The notes under the pieces: generated by a model
The model's input: only the letters and a program-made list of their open reading frames with translations
Databases searched by the model: none
What the model was told of the DNA's origin: nothing
In this document: piece after piece, positions 1 through 11,160 of the stretch
Layout: the number at the start of each line of letters is the position of its first letter
How positions within the stretch are numbered: the first letter of the stretch is position 1
Position numbers and translations under genes: made by a program
Assembly: GCF_009765275.1 (NCBI RefSeq)
Contig: NZ_VOPH01000011.1
Span: 62,001 to 126,000 of the forward strand
Direction: 5' to 3'
Length of the DNA: 64,000 nt
Origin: Chachezhania sediminis
GTDB taxonomy: Bacteria > Pseudomonadota > Alphaproteobacteria > Rhodobacterales > Rhodobacteraceae

Positions 1-45
1 TAACTAATTCCGTCAACGACAGTGATCATCAACCGGCTTGATGCA

Positions 46-588
46 TCAGGCACCCAGATCGTCCCAGATCTCGTGCCGCAGGATGCGCCCGCCCTTCAGC
101 AGCAGACGGTCCACCCAAGCATAACCGGCAAAGGGGGTCCCGTCCTCGCGCACGCCTTCCATGGTGCCGGTCGCATAGACGACCACCTCGGCCCCCGCCG
201 GCACCACGTCGATGGCAGTCACCTTCCGCTTCACATGCCGGCAGCCGCGGGTCACCGCCTTTTGATAATGCGCGAGATCGGTCGTCGCGGTCCGTCCAGG
301 CAGGCGCAGGGTGAAACCCTCGGCCAAGTACGAACGGACAAGATCCAGATCGTCCCGGACCAGCACGTCCAGGTAGGACCTCACCAGCGCTTCGGGATCC
401 GGCAGGGCGGGCGGCGATTGCCGCAACACGCCGTCGCGCATGAACCCCGACGCGGCATAGTCATGTGACATCACCGTCACCGAGGAAACGGGCAGGATCA
501 GCTGGACCGCGCGGGTCACTGCCTCTCCCATCCGGACCCTGTCGTCATCGGTCAGCCCTTCGGGCATGTGCAGTTCGACAACCGCCAT
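46..588 (-). CDS. Tautomerase-like / SnoaL-like fusion protein
   Basis: A 180-residue protein with two parts. Residues 1-60 read like a 4-oxalocrotonate tautomerase subunit (start MAVVELHMPEGL, then a helix and a second strand VSSVTVMSHDY). Residues 68-180 read like a SnoaL/NTF2 cone domain, with conserved spacing through VRSYLAEGFTLRLPGR and the final WVDRLLLKGGRILRHEIWDD. Tautomerases use a proline right after the initiator Met as general base; here that residue is Ala, so tautomerase chemistry is doubtful. It is divergent from the LysR gene at 864, which may control it. The substrate is unknown. The domain assignments are by eye; the SnoaL part is the firmer one. Confidence 0.6.
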   Translation of the reverse strand: MAVVELHMPEGLTDDDRVRMGEAVTRAVQLILPVSSVTVMSHDYAASGFMRDGVLRQSPPALPDPEALVRSYLDVLVRDDLDLVRSYLAEGFTLRLPGRTATTDLAHYQKAVTRGCRHVKRKVTAIDVVPAGAEVVVYATGTMEGVREDGTPFAGYAWVDRLLLKGGRILRHEIWDDLGA

Positions 589-863
589 CGCGAAACCTCC
601 GTTGCGCCAGCGCGGCCATGGAGCAGCCGACCCCGGGTGCTGTCAACGCCGCAGGGCAGCATCCGCACCGTCGTGTCGCCACCGTTCACGGGGGTTTCCT
701 TTTTTCGTGCGATTTCAGAGGGTGACGCCATCGGCAAGGCCATGCCACAATTGTCGGGCCGGCCGGATCAGCGGCCTTCGGCAACAGTGGCCGAGTCGCG
801 CCCCGTCCCGCCGTCGCGCGGTCCGACCCGGCACGACGATGCCGACAGATGCAGGGGGTTTTC

Positions 864-1754
864 ATGGAAATCAGGGGGCTGAAGACCTTCCTTCTGGTTG
901 CCGACTTGGGCACCGCGGTCGAAGCCGCGCGCCAGTTGAACTGTGTCCAGTCCAATGTCACCTCGCGGATCAAGGCGCTGGAAGATGAACTGGGCGTGGT
1001 GCTTTTCATCCGCTCGCGGACGGGGATGACACTGACCTCGGCCGGGATCGTGCTGCGCGATCATGCCCGCGCGGTCTTGCGGGCTGAACGCGACGCCAGC
1101 GCCGCCATGGCCGGTTTTGCCGACGAATCCGGCCTGTTGCGGATCGGCTCGATGGAATCGACGCTGGCGGGCCCCTTGCCCGCGCGGCTGGCCGCGTTCC
1201 GGCGGCGATATCCGGGCGTGAAGCTGCACATCACCGCCGCCCCGACCGAGGAGCTTGCGGAAAAAGTGCTGGACGGCCAGATAGATATCGCCCTGGTCGG
1301 CGGTCCCTACCGGCAGGAGGCGCTGACCTGCACCCCGGTCTTCGACGAGGAAATGGTGCTGGTGACAGAGCCTGCATTGACCGCGCCCCCCGCCGCCGCG
1401 CGGGCCCCGGTAATCGTATTCCGCGCCGGCTGTTCCTATCGCAGCTATGCGCTGGACTGGTTGCGGCGGACCGGGCTTGCGCCCAACAATATCATGGAGA
1501 TGGGGACGCTCGACGGGATCCTGGGCTGCGTCGCCGCGGGCGTGGGCATCACGCTGCTGCCGCGTTCGGCGGTGGGCGGCGGCGCCCATGACGGCCGGCT
1601 GCGGCTGCATCCGCTGGACGATCCCGACCGCTTCATCCCCACCCACGCGATCTGGCGCGACATCGGGCCGAACGTGCAAATCGACCGTTTTGTACATCTT
1701 CTTCGCGCCTCAGAGTCCGGTTTGTACGAAGATCTGCAAGCCGATAGCATCTGA
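864..1754 (+). CDS. LysR-family transcriptional regulator
   Basis: A 296-residue LysR-type regulator. The N-terminal winged helix is clear: LKTFLLVADLGTAVEAARQL, then NCVQSNVTSRIKALEDEL, then FIRSRTGMTLTSAG. The rest is a periplasmic-binding-like effector domain (for example LLRIGSMESTLAGPLPARL and GILGCVAAGVGITLLPRSA). I chose the ATG at 864 over the one at 849 because an AGGGGG tract precedes it at the right spacing and the protein then starts MEIRGLKTF, as is usual in the family. It is divergent from the tautomerase/SnoaL gene with about 275 bp between them, and is followed by nitronate monooxygenase. Either neighbour could be its target. Confidence 0.9.
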   Translation: MEIRGLKTFLLVADLGTAVEAARQLNCVQSNVTSRIKALEDELGVVLFIRSRTGMTLTSAGIVLRDHARAVLRAERDASAAMAGFADESGLLRIGSMESTLAGPLPARLAAFRRRYPGVKLHITAAPTEELAEKVLDGQIDIALVGGPYRQEALTCTPVFDEEMVLVTEPALTAPPAAARAPVIVFRAGCSYRSYALDWLRRTGLAPNNIMEMGTLDGILGCVAAGVGITLLPRSAVGGGAHDGRLRLHPLDDPDRFIPTHAIWRDIGPNVQIDRFVHLLRASESGLYEDLQADSI

Positions 1755-1844
1755 AATCGAGAACGTAGCCTTCTGATCAATTCGTTTTTCAGGATGGGAG
1801 CCCCGCACTATCGTGTGACTGTCGCAACCCGAGCGAGGCCTGCC

Positions 1845-2807
1845 ATGCCCACCTGCCTGACCACCCGCTTCACCGAACGTTTCGGCCTGGATCACCCCAT
1901 CGCGCTGGCGCCGATGGACAAGATTTCCGGCGGAGCCCTTGCCGCTGCCGTGTCCGAGGCCGGGGGGCTGGGTCTGATCGGCGGCGGCTATGCCGATGGG
2001 CCATGGCTGGCCCAAGCGCTGGCGCAGGCCGGGAACCGGCCCGTCGGCGTGGGCTTCATCACCTGGTCGGCGCTGGAACATCCCGAAACGGTCGAGATCG
2101 CACTGAACGCCAACCCGAAGGCGCTGATGGTGTCCTTCGGCGATGCCGAACCGCTGGTCGAGGCGGCGCAGGCGAAAGGGATCCCTGTGATCTGGCAGGT
2201 GCAGACGCTTGCACAGGCGAAACAGGCCCTTGCAGCCCACGCCGACGTCATCGTAGCCCAGGGGCAGGAAGCGGGCGGGCACGGCATGTCCCGCGGACTA
2301 ATGTCACTTCTTCCAACAATCAGGGACTTGGCAGGCAAGGAACAGATCATCCTGGGCGCCGGCGGCATCGCCGACGGGCGCGGACTGGCAGCGGTCATGA
2401 TGCTGGGGGGCGACGGCGTGCTGATGGGCACGCGGTTCTGGGCCTGCCAGGAAGCCAGCGGACCGCAATCCGCCAAGGACCGGATGCTGGGCCTGGGCGG
2501 CGACGACACGATCCGGTCCAAGGTCTTCGACGTGGCCCGCGACGCCGGCTGGCCCTGGCACTTTACCGGCCGGGTTGTCCGGAACCGCTTTCTGAACCAG
2601 TGGCACGACGACCCCGACCTGCAGGCGCGCGCGCCGGAAGCACAGGCCGCCTATGACGCCTCGGACGAGGAGGATTACGGCACCCGCGTCCTGATCGCGG
2701 GAGAGGCGCTGGACCTGATCCGCGACCTGCCCACCGCGGCAGAGATCGTGGAACGCACCAGTGCCGAGGCCGCGTCACTTCTGCGCGGCGCTGCCTCGAC
2801 ACTTTAG
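1845..2807 (+). CDS. Nitronate monooxygenase (2-nitropropane dioxygenase family)
   Basis: A 320-residue FMN-dependent TIM-barrel enzyme that oxidises alkyl nitronates such as propionate-3-nitronate. Signature segments are HPIALAPMDKISGGALAAAV near the N-terminus, GQEAGGHG carrying the family's conserved histidine, and the phosphate-binding GAGGIADGRGLAAVMMLGG followed by GVLMGTRF. I chose the ATG at 1845, since it gives MPTCLTTRFTERFGLDHPIA as in the family and has GAGCGAGG upstream; the frame is open back to 1794. It lies about 90 bp after the LysR gene and its stop nearly abuts that of the convergent secreted-protein gene. The cytoplasmic detoxification role is inferred from family knowledge. 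Confidence 0.88.
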   Translation: MPTCLTTRFTERFGLDHPIALAPMDKISGGALAAAVSEAGGLGLIGGGYADGPWLAQALAQAGNRPVGVGFITWSALEHPETVEIALNANPKALMVSFGDAEPLVEAAQAKGIPVIWQVQTLAQAKQALAAHADVIVAQGQEAGGHGMSRGLMSLLPTIRDLAGKEQIILGAGGIADGRGLAAVMMLGGDGVLMGTRFWACQEASGPQSAKDRMLGLGGDDTIRSKVFDVARDAGWPWHFTGRVVRNRFLNQWHDDPDLQARAPEAQAAYDASDEEDYGTRVLIAGEALDLIRDLPTAAEIVERTSAEAASLLRGAASTL

Positions 2808-2808
2808 A

Positions 2809-3663
2809 TCAGCGCGCGGCGCAGACGGTGGCGGTGGCGTTCGACCAGCAGCCGCCCGCCCCCATGCGGAAGCCCTCGCCCAGCGGCGCCTGTGCGTGGG
2901 TGGCGCCGGCTTCGGCGTTCCACCAGCCGGAGGCGGAGCCGGTGCCGTCCGGCGCGATTTCGGCAAAGTACTGGCCCAGATAGGAGTTCCGGTCGGTGTT
3001 GATCCAGAAACTGCCCGTCCCGTCATTGGCCAGCCAGATCGGGCAACCGACGGCCATGTCGACATAGGTCCGCCCGTTCACGATCAGCTTGCAACTGCCA
3101 TGAAGCACCGACGGCGCGGCGGCGGCCGGTTGCGGCGCCGCTTCGACCGTCACGTCCTGGACGCAGCTGAAGGTATCCTTCGTCGCCCGGTTGGTGCCCT
3201 TCAGCGGAAAGGAAACCTGGTGCGGCCCCTGCCCGCTGTCATAGGCGAAGTGGATCATGTTCGCATTGGCGAACCCGTCGATTTCGCCCGCGGGTTCGTC
3301 ATTCGTCAGGACCAGCGCGCGCCAGGTGAATTCGTTGTGGTCGTCCACCGGCTGCATCGCATAGACCTGTCCGCCGGCACGGTCGTTGTCGAACCACATT
3401 TCGACATCGATCGGAAAGGGCGACGCGGCCGCCCCCCAGCTGGAAAAGCCGATGGCGGTGGTGGCGGGGTCGTGACGGAAGTAGAGACCTTCCTCCATCC
3501 CGGTGATCGCCATTGCCTCGCAGGCGATGGGCACGGTGTCGGTGCTGATGCGGGTCACGGTCCAGTCGCCGAACTGGCTGTAGGTGGCGGTGTCTGCCGC
3601 GGCCGGAAGAACAAGCGCCTGCGACAGCAGAGCGGCCGCAAGGGCCGGTCGGAAAACCTTCAT
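2809..3663 (-). CDS. Secreted protein of unknown function
   Basis: A 284-residue protein starting at the ATG at 3663 with a clear Sec signal peptide: MKVFRPALAAALL, a hydrophobic core and a likely cleavage after LPAAA. The mature part opens TATYSQFGDWTV, reminiscent of the FGDW start of invasion-associated-locus-B-like periplasmic proteins, but I cannot confirm that family. The four cysteines seen in the mature protein (IACEAM, FSCVQD, GSCKLI and VGCPIW) plus GGCWSN and TVCAAR near the end could form disulfides. A Pro/Ala-rich stretch (PQPAAAAP) separates two halves. The stop codon lies one base past that of the convergent nitronate monooxygenase. Function not recognised. Confidence 0.75.
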   Translation of the reverse strand: MKVFRPALAAALLSQALVLPAAADTATYSQFGDWTVTRISTDTVPIACEAMAITGMEEGLYFRHDPATTAIGFSSWGAAASPFPIDVEMWFDNDRAGGQVYAMQPVDDHNEFTWRALVLTNDEPAGEIDGFANANMIHFAYDSGQGPHQVSFPLKGTNRATKDTFSCVQDVTVEAAPQPAAAAPSVLHGSCKLIVNGRTYVDMAVGCPIWLANDGTGSFWINTDRNSYLGQYFAEIAPDGTGSASGWWNAEAGATHAQAPLGEGFRMGAGGCWSNATATVCAAR

Positions 3664-3786
3664 GGAATTCACTCTTTCGAAATGTCTGAACACGCCCGGA
3701 TCCAACAATACGCGCCGGTCAGGCAGGCGCACGGTAGCCGACGGCGCGCCCTTTTCAAGCTTTTCGATAACAGATCCGTGATCGAA

Positions 3787-3812
3787 GGGGCGGCCCCAAA
3801 GGACGCCGCCCC
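3787..3812 (-). terminator. Hairpin downstream of gyrB
   Basis: GGGGCGGC at 3787-3794 pairs with GCCGCCCC at 3805-3812 around a 10-nt loop, just beyond the gyrB stop. No T-run follows on the minus strand, so termination is inferred from position and stem strength only. Confidence 0.45.
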
Positions 3813-3822
3813 GAAACCCGGA

Positions 3823-6318
<2,496 letters not shown>

Positions 6319-6939
6319 TCAGGTAAAGGGCAAGATCGCGCCAACCACGATCAGCAGGCTGCCGGCCGCCAGGTTCATCCTGCGCATGCGCTCCGGCGTG
6401 TTGAACCGCACCCGCAGTCGGTCGACCATCAGGGCAAAGAAGATGTTGCCGACCATCGGGATCAGCATCGACAGGATCACGATCAGGGTGATGTCGACGG
6501 GCCCTACCGCGGTCATGTCGAAGAAGCCCGGCAGGATCACCATGTAGAACAGGATCGCCTTCGGGTTCGACAGGATCACGGCAACCCCGGCCAGGAATCC
6601 CGACCAGACTCCGCCGCGGCCCAGCCCCTCCTTCGCCTCGACCCGGTCGCGGGCATGGCGGATCGTGTTCACGCCCATCCACAGGAAGACCACGCAGGCG
6701 GACCAGCGCAGGATATCGGCCGCCACTTCCACCTCGGATACGACCCAGGCCATGCCGAGGCTCGCCAGTAGCGGCCACAGGGCGTCGCCGACGGCAACCC
6801 CCAGCGCGATGGGCCATCCGGCCTTAAAACCACCGGCCGTGGTCCGGGCGATGATCGCCAGCCACACCGGCCCCGGCGTCATGAACAGCGCCAGAAGCCC
6901 GCCGGCATAAAGCACGAATTGCCAGGGCGTGGCCGTCAT
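6319..6939 (-). CDS. LysE/RhtB-family exporter
   Basis: A 206-residue inner-membrane protein with about six hydrophobic segments and the LysE/RhtB hallmark FMTPGPVWLAIIARTTAGGF after the first one, then GWPIALGVAVGDALWPLLAS. Family members export amino acids or related small solutes; the substrate here is unknown. The ATG at 6939 overlaps the stop of the upstream DUF1697 gene by 4 bp, so the pair is probably translationally coupled. The frame is open further upstream, but that extension is non-family sequence. With recF and DUF1697 it forms a compact minus-strand run ending about 80 bp before gyrB. Confidence 0.88.
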   Translation of the reverse strand: MTATPWQFVLYAGGLLALFMTPGPVWLAIIARTTAGGFKAGWPIALGVAVGDALWPLLASLGMAWVVSEVEVAADILRWSACVVFLWMGVNTIRHARDRVEAKEGLGRGGVWSGFLAGVAVILSNPKAILFYMVILPGFFDMTAVGPVDITLIVILSMLIPMVGNIFFALMVDRLRVRFNTPERMRRMNLAAGSLLIVVGAILPFT

Positions 6940-7484
6940 CGCAGTCGCTCCAGCATCCCGGAAATCGCCTGGACCGTCCGCCAGTTCCGCGCGGTCACGG
7001 GCTTGCCCGCCAGCGTCTCCATCGCCGCGGCCAGTTTCGAGCGGCCGATGCCGGAAGGTGCCCACAGCCACAAGGCGCCGGGCGTGCTGCCGAATTCCTC
7101 GTCCCGGTCCGCAAGCACCACGAAGCGCGCCAGGATCGGCCGGTCGGTGCCGTCATCCGCCACCCGTCCGTCCAGGAAGAAGACGTGCAGGCTTTGCGGA
7201 TCGGCCTCCGTCATCCGGTCGGCAAAGGGATTGCGCGCCATCCGCGCGTCCCAATCCCCGGCCGCGATGGCCGCGACATGGGGCCGGAACCCCTGCGCCG
7301 CCTCGATCCGGTCGGCCAGCGCCTCCGGGTCCACGGGCGGCGACACCACGGCATTGCCGCTCTGGATATGGGTTTCGACCCGTTCGGCCCCCAATGCCGC
7401 CAGATGCGCTTTCAGATCGGCCATCGTCAGCTTGCCGTGCCCGCCCACATTGATGCCCCGCAGCAAAATCACCTGAGCCGTCAT
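6936..7484 (-). CDS. DUF1697 domain protein
   Basis: A 182-residue protein that matches the DUF1697 family in its opening: VILLRGINVGGHGKLTMADL, then HIQSGNAVV. The family is widespread and uncharacterised. Its start overlaps the recF stop and its stop overlaps the LysE-family start, both by 4 bp (ATGA arrangement), indicating one polycistronic message with translational coupling. No catalytic residues can be assigned. Being locked between recF and an exporter does not by itself define a role. Confidence 0.85.
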   Translation of the reverse strand: MTAQVILLRGINVGGHGKLTMADLKAHLAALGAERVETHIQSGNAVVSPPVDPEALADRIEAAQGFRPHVAAIAAGDWDARMARNPFADRMTEADPQSLHVFFLDGRVADDGTDRPILARFVVLADRDEEFGSTPGALWLWAPSGIGRSKLAAAMETLAGKPVTARNWRTVQAISGMLERLR

Positions 7485-8578
7485 GTCACCACCTCTTCCA
7501 CCTTGCTTTCGCCTTCGGCCTCGCTGACCTCGAAGCGCTGCGCCCGGGATCCCAGATCCTCGAACAGCTCCGGCCCCGTTCCGGTCATCCAGGCCTGCGC
7601 CCCCAGGGCACAGATCTCGTCATAAAGCGCCGCACGCCGGCCCGCGTCCAGATGCGCCGATACCTCGTCCAGAAGCAGGATCGGCGGCGTCCCCATCCGC
7701 GCCGCCAGGGCCCGCGCATTGGCCAGGATCAGCGACACCAGAAGCGCCTTCTGCTCTCCGGTCGAACAGTCCCGCGCAGCCACGCCCTTCACGGCATAGA
7801 CCGCGCCCAGGTCCGCCCGGTGCGGGCCCACCAGCGACCGGCCCGCCGCCAGGTCCCGCCCCCGGCTTTCGGCCAGCGCCGCCAGCAGGTCCCCGACCGA
7901 TCCGGGCGCCGCGCCTTCGGGATATTCCATCGTCAGATCCGCCACAGGAAACGCCGTTTCCGCCGCCGCCTGCGCCGCCCCGATCTCTGCCAGTGCGGCG
8001 GTGCGCCCGCGCTCCAGCGCCATGCCCGCCTCGGCCATCTGCGCCTCCAGCGCCCGATACCAGTGGGGATCGCGCACCTGGTCGCGCAGCAGCCGGTTCC
8101 GTTCGCGCATCGCCTTCTCGTAGACCAGCGCCGCCTCGCCATGTTCGGGCTCGAAGCTCAGCGCGATCCGGTCCAGGAACCGCCGGCGCCCCTCGGCCGC
8201 CTCGATCCACAGCCGGTCCATCGCCGGCACCAGCCACAGGACCCGCAGGATCCGCCCCAGTGCCAGCTGCGCCGCGGCCTTGCCGTCGATCTTCACCTGG
8301 CGCGATCCGCCGCCCTCGGCCCGCATCTCGATCTCGTGGACCGGCCCGCCCCCCGCGACAAGGCCGCCGACTGCCCAGCCCACGGATGCCGGCCGCCGCG
8401 CGATCTCCTCGGCCTTCGCCCGCCGCAGGCCCCGCCCCGGTGAAAACAGCGACACCGCTTCCAGGATATTGGTCTTGCCGGCGCCGTTCGGGCCCCAGAT
8501 GGCAACCGGACGCCCGTCCAGCTCCAGCGCCGCCCGCCGGTGCGAGCGGAACTGCGCAAGTCGCACCCGCTCCAGCAC
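7481..8578 (-). CDS. recF: DNA replication/repair protein RecF
   Basis: A 365-residue SMC-like ATPase of the RecFOR pathway, which loads RecA at gaps. Walker A is GPNGAGKTNILEAV, the ABC-type signature region is in DCSTGEQKALLVSLILA, and Walker B is PILLLDEVSAHLDAGRRAAL. I chose the GTG at 8578: GGAGGG precedes it by 5 bp and the protein then begins MLERVRLAQFRSHRR, the usual RecF N-terminus. A GTG four codons upstream (8590) is the alternative but would place the ribosome site inside the gene. It is separated from dnaN by a terminator-like hairpin with a T-run (8592-8619) and is coupled to DUF1697 downstream. Confidence 0.95.
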   Translation of the reverse strand: MLERVRLAQFRSHRRAALELDGRPVAIWGPNGAGKTNILEAVSLFSPGRGLRRAKAEEIARRPASVGWAVGGLVAGGGPVHEIEMRAEGGGSRQVKIDGKAAAQLALGRILRVLWLVPAMDRLWIEAAEGRRRFLDRIALSFEPEHGEAALVYEKAMRERNRLLRDQVRDPHWYRALEAQMAEAGMALERGRTAALAEIGAAQAAAETAFPVADLTMEYPEGAAPGSVGDLLAALAESRGRDLAAGRSLVGPHRADLGAVYAVKGVAARDCSTGEQKALLVSLILANARALAARMGTPPILLLDEVSAHLDAGRRAALYDEICALGAQAWMTGTGPELFEDLGSRAQRFEVSEAEGESKVEEVVT

Positions 8579-8591
8579 CGATCCCTCCACG

Positions 8592-8619
8592 AAAAAAGGA
8601 AGGGCACGGCGCCCTCCCC
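8592..8619 (-). terminator. Rho-independent terminator or attenuator between dnaN and recF
   Basis: Read on the minus strand: a G-rich arm ending GGGAGGGC, loop GCCGT, arm GCCCTTCC, then six T residues (8592-8597). It lies after dnaN and only about 14 bp before the recF start, so it could limit read-through from dnaN into recF. Confidence 0.65.
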
Positions 8620-8654
8620 TTCTTCTCTTTCTAAATACTCACAAGCGACGCGCG

Positions 8655-9773
8655 CTAGACGCGCATCGGCATGACGACATAGACCGCGCTCTGGTCATTG
8701 CCCTCGCGCATCAGCGTCGGATCGCCGGACGAGTTGAACAGGAACACCGCGTTCTCGCGGTCCACCTGGCTCGCGATCTCCAGCAGGTACTTCGCGTTGA
8801 ACCCGATCTCCAGGCTCTCGTCGCCATAGGCCACGGCCAACTCTTCCTCGGCGGCGCCGCTGTCGGGCGCATTGACCGACAGCACCAGCCGATCCTCGCC
8901 CAGCTGCAGCTTCACGGCACGGGACCGTTCGGACGACACGGTCGACACCCGGTCGACGGCCTTCGCGAACTCGGTCGCGTCCACTTCCAGCCGCCGCGTG
9001 TTGCCCATCGGGATGACCCGCGAATAATCCGGGAAGGTCCCGTCGATCACCTTGGACGTCAGCGTGATCGCCGGCGTGGCAAAGCGCACCTTGGTCTCCG
9101 ACACGGACACCGCGATCTCGGCCTCGTCATCGTCCAGAAGCTTGCGCAGCTCGCCCACGGTCTTGCGCGGCACGATCACGCCCGGCATGCCCGACGCGCC
9201 CGCCGGCAGATCCGCATCGATCCGCGCCAGCCGGTGCCCGTCGGTCGCCACGCAGCGCAGCACCTTGCCGCCATCTGCATCGGCCACATGCATGTAGACG
9301 CCGTTCAGGTAATACCGCGTCTCTTCCGTCGACACGGCGAATTTCGACTTGTCGAACAGCCGCCGCAGCACCGCCGCAGGGGCCGAGAAACTCACATCGT
9401 AATCCGAGGTCGCCATGACCGGGAAATCCTCGCGCGGCAGCGTCGCCAGCGAGAAATTCGACCGCCCCGCCTCGACCGTCAGCCGGCCGGCGGCGCTGTC
9501 GGCGGTCAGGACCACCATCGCGCCATCGGGCAGCTTGCGTACGATCTCGTGCAAAGTCGTGGCGGCAACCGTCGTCGCACCCGCGCGCTCGACCATGGCC
9601 GGCGCCTTGTCCACGACCTCGATGTCCAGGTCGGTCGCGCGGAACTGCACCTGCGCGCCCTCGGCCTCGATCAGGACATTTGCCAGGATCGGGATCGTGT
9701 TGCGCCGCTCGACAACCGACTGTGCCTGGCTCACGGCTTTCAGAAGGGCTGCGCGCTCGATACTGAACTTCAT
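8655..9773 (-). CDS. dnaN: DNA polymerase III beta subunit (sliding clamp)
   Basis: A 372-residue ring clamp that tethers Pol III to DNA. The N-terminus MKFSIERAALLKAVSQAQSV, the segment RRNTIPILANVLIEA and the C-terminal end DQSAVYVVMPMRV are typical. Three repeated clamp domains of about 120 residues fit the length. The ATG at 9773 is in the expected place. In many relatives dnaN follows dnaA directly; here a plus-strand phytanoyl-CoA dioxygenase gene lies between them, so dnaN must have its own promoter in the 274-bp upstream gap. I could not pick that promoter out with confidence. Confidence 0.97.
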   Translation of the reverse strand: MKFSIERAALLKAVSQAQSVVERRNTIPILANVLIEAEGAQVQFRATDLDIEVVDKAPAMVERAGATTVAATTLHEIVRKLPDGAMVVLTADSAAGRLTVEAGRSNFSLATLPREDFPVMATSDYDVSFSAPAAVLRRLFDKSKFAVSTEETRYYLNGVYMHVADADGGKVLRCVATDGHRLARIDADLPAGASGMPGVIVPRKTVGELRKLLDDDEAEIAVSVSETKVRFATPAITLTSKVIDGTFPDYSRVIPMGNTRRLEVDATEFAKAVDRVSTVSSERSRAVKLQLGEDRLVLSVNAPDSGAAEEELAVAYGDESLEIGFNAKYLLEIASQVDRENAVFLFNSSGDPTLMREGNDQSAVYVVMPMRV

Positions 9774-10047
9774 GTCCTTCGGTCCTCTGGTTTCGGGCCT
9801 CTGGGTCCGGGGCCACTGCCCGGCCCCCCGGGACCGGATTCCGCACCCCGCCCAAGGCCGGAAAGGACCCCGGGCGCAGGGACCCGCACCCTACCGCGTT
9901 GCGGCCCCGACACAAGGTCTTTCAAGGCCCCTCCGGCGATTTCGCCCGCACGGCAGGCCACCCGGCCGGACGGTGTGCGATTGATGCACCACCCCTTCCC
10001 TGTCATGCTTCCGTCCAAGGCAGGACACCAGCTCAGGAGGACCCCCG

Positions 10048-10926
10048 ATGCCCGTGACCAGGACCGCCGCGAGGCAGGCCGCCGAGCAGTACCGCGAGGA
10101 AGGCTATGCCGTCCTCCGCCAGTTCATCGACGGCGACGCACTGATCGCGCTCAAGGCCGAAACCGACCGGATTTATGCCGAGGCCCTGAAACACCACCAC
10201 ACCTGGCGCCACGGCAATCTCTGTTTCGAGATCCTGCCCGAGGCCGATTTCGGCGCCCGCTACGTGATCCAGGCCTACTGGATAAGCTGGATGTCCGACC
10301 ATTTCGAAAAGCTTCGCCGCTCGGACGACTACTTCACCCTGCTGGAACCCATCCTCGGCCGCGACATCCGCCAGGTGGCGCAGCAGATCCACTGGAAACC
10401 GCCCGGCGCTGGCCTGACCGGCTACCGCTTCCACCAGGACATCCGCTTCCGCGACTCGCGGAATTCCTACGTCGACATCGTCGCCTCCACGGTCAACACC
10501 GGCCTCGCCATCGATCCCTCGACACGTGAAAACGGCTGCCTCCAGGTCGTCCCCGGCTCCCACAGGTCCGCCTATCTGGGCCTCTCCGATGACGGCGACG
10601 GCCAGATCATGAAGGGCCTCACGGCCAAAGACGAACTCCGCGTGGCCGGCATCGACCCGGACAGCATCGTCTGGCTGGAACAGGATCCCGGCGACATCGC
10701 GATCTGGAGCCTGATGACCGTCCACGGCTCGCTCCCCAACATGTCGCGACAAGACCGCGCCTTCGCGATCTCCAGCTATGTCAATGCCGCCAACACCGAC
10801 CGCGGCGAATGGGCCTTCCGCGACGGCGTCTCGACGCCCATTGGCGACACGCCGGTCCTCTGCAAGTACGAAAAGCTCCACGACAACCCCGACCCCCACT
10901 ATGTCGAGGACCGCTGGTACGCCTGA
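10048..10926 (+). CDS. Phytanoyl-CoA dioxygenase family protein
   Basis: A 292-residue Fe(II)/2-oxoglutarate-dependent oxygenase. The metal triad is visible: HxD in GYRFHQDIRFRDS and the distal His in SLMTVHGSLPNMS. GCLQVVPGSHRSAYLG is the typical double-stranded beta-helix segment. AGGAGG lies 9 bp before the ATG. Family members hydroxylate varied substrates (phytanoyl-CoA, ectoine, halogenated or phosphonate compounds), and the substrate cannot be told from sequence. It interrupts the dnaA-dnaN order and is transcribed opposite to both. A copy of the recurrent 3' element (11008-11072) follows it in sense orientation. Confidence 0.88.
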   Translation: MPVTRTAARQAAEQYREEGYAVLRQFIDGDALIALKAETDRIYAEALKHHHTWRHGNLCFEILPEADFGARYVIQAYWISWMSDHFEKLRRSDDYFTLLEPILGRDIRQVAQQIHWKPPGAGLTGYRFHQDIRFRDSRNSYVDIVASTVNTGLAIDPSTRENGCLQVVPGSHRSAYLGLSDDGDGQIMKGLTAKDELRVAGIDPDSIVWLEQDPGDIAIWSLMTVHGSLPNMSRQDRAFAISSYVNAANTDRGEWAFRDGVSTPIGDTPVLCKYEKLHDNPDPHYVEDRWYA

Positions 10927-11007
10927 TCCCGGTCACGGGGCATGAGAAAACCGCGCACCCTCCCCCGGACATGACAGGGGCGCCCCCGTAACCCGGACGC
11001 GCCCCTC

Positions 11008-11072
11008 GCTTCTTTGATCTTCAAATATCTCGGGGGGGCTGCCCGGCACGGGCGGCCGGGGGCAGAGCCCCC
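11008..11072 (+). repeat. Recurrent intergenic 3' element, copy A
   Basis: Sequence TCTTTGATCTTCAAATATC, then a G-run, a variable GC-rich spacer and the hairpin GGGGGCAGAGCCCCC. It lies behind the phytanoyl-CoA dioxygenase gene in sense orientation, between it and convergent dnaA. Confidence 0.8.
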
Positions 11073-11160
11073 GTCAACTGCAACACGTTAAACCGGTCCC
11101 GGAAGCACCCGGAAACACAGGCGCCCCGCAGGGTGCGTACTCTGCACGCGCCGCTCCGTA

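Noticed and set aside
22-468. Plus-strand open frame antisense to the tautomerase/SnoaL gene
   Set aside because: It is a GC-rich shadow with low-complexity residues; the minus-strand frame has family motifs.
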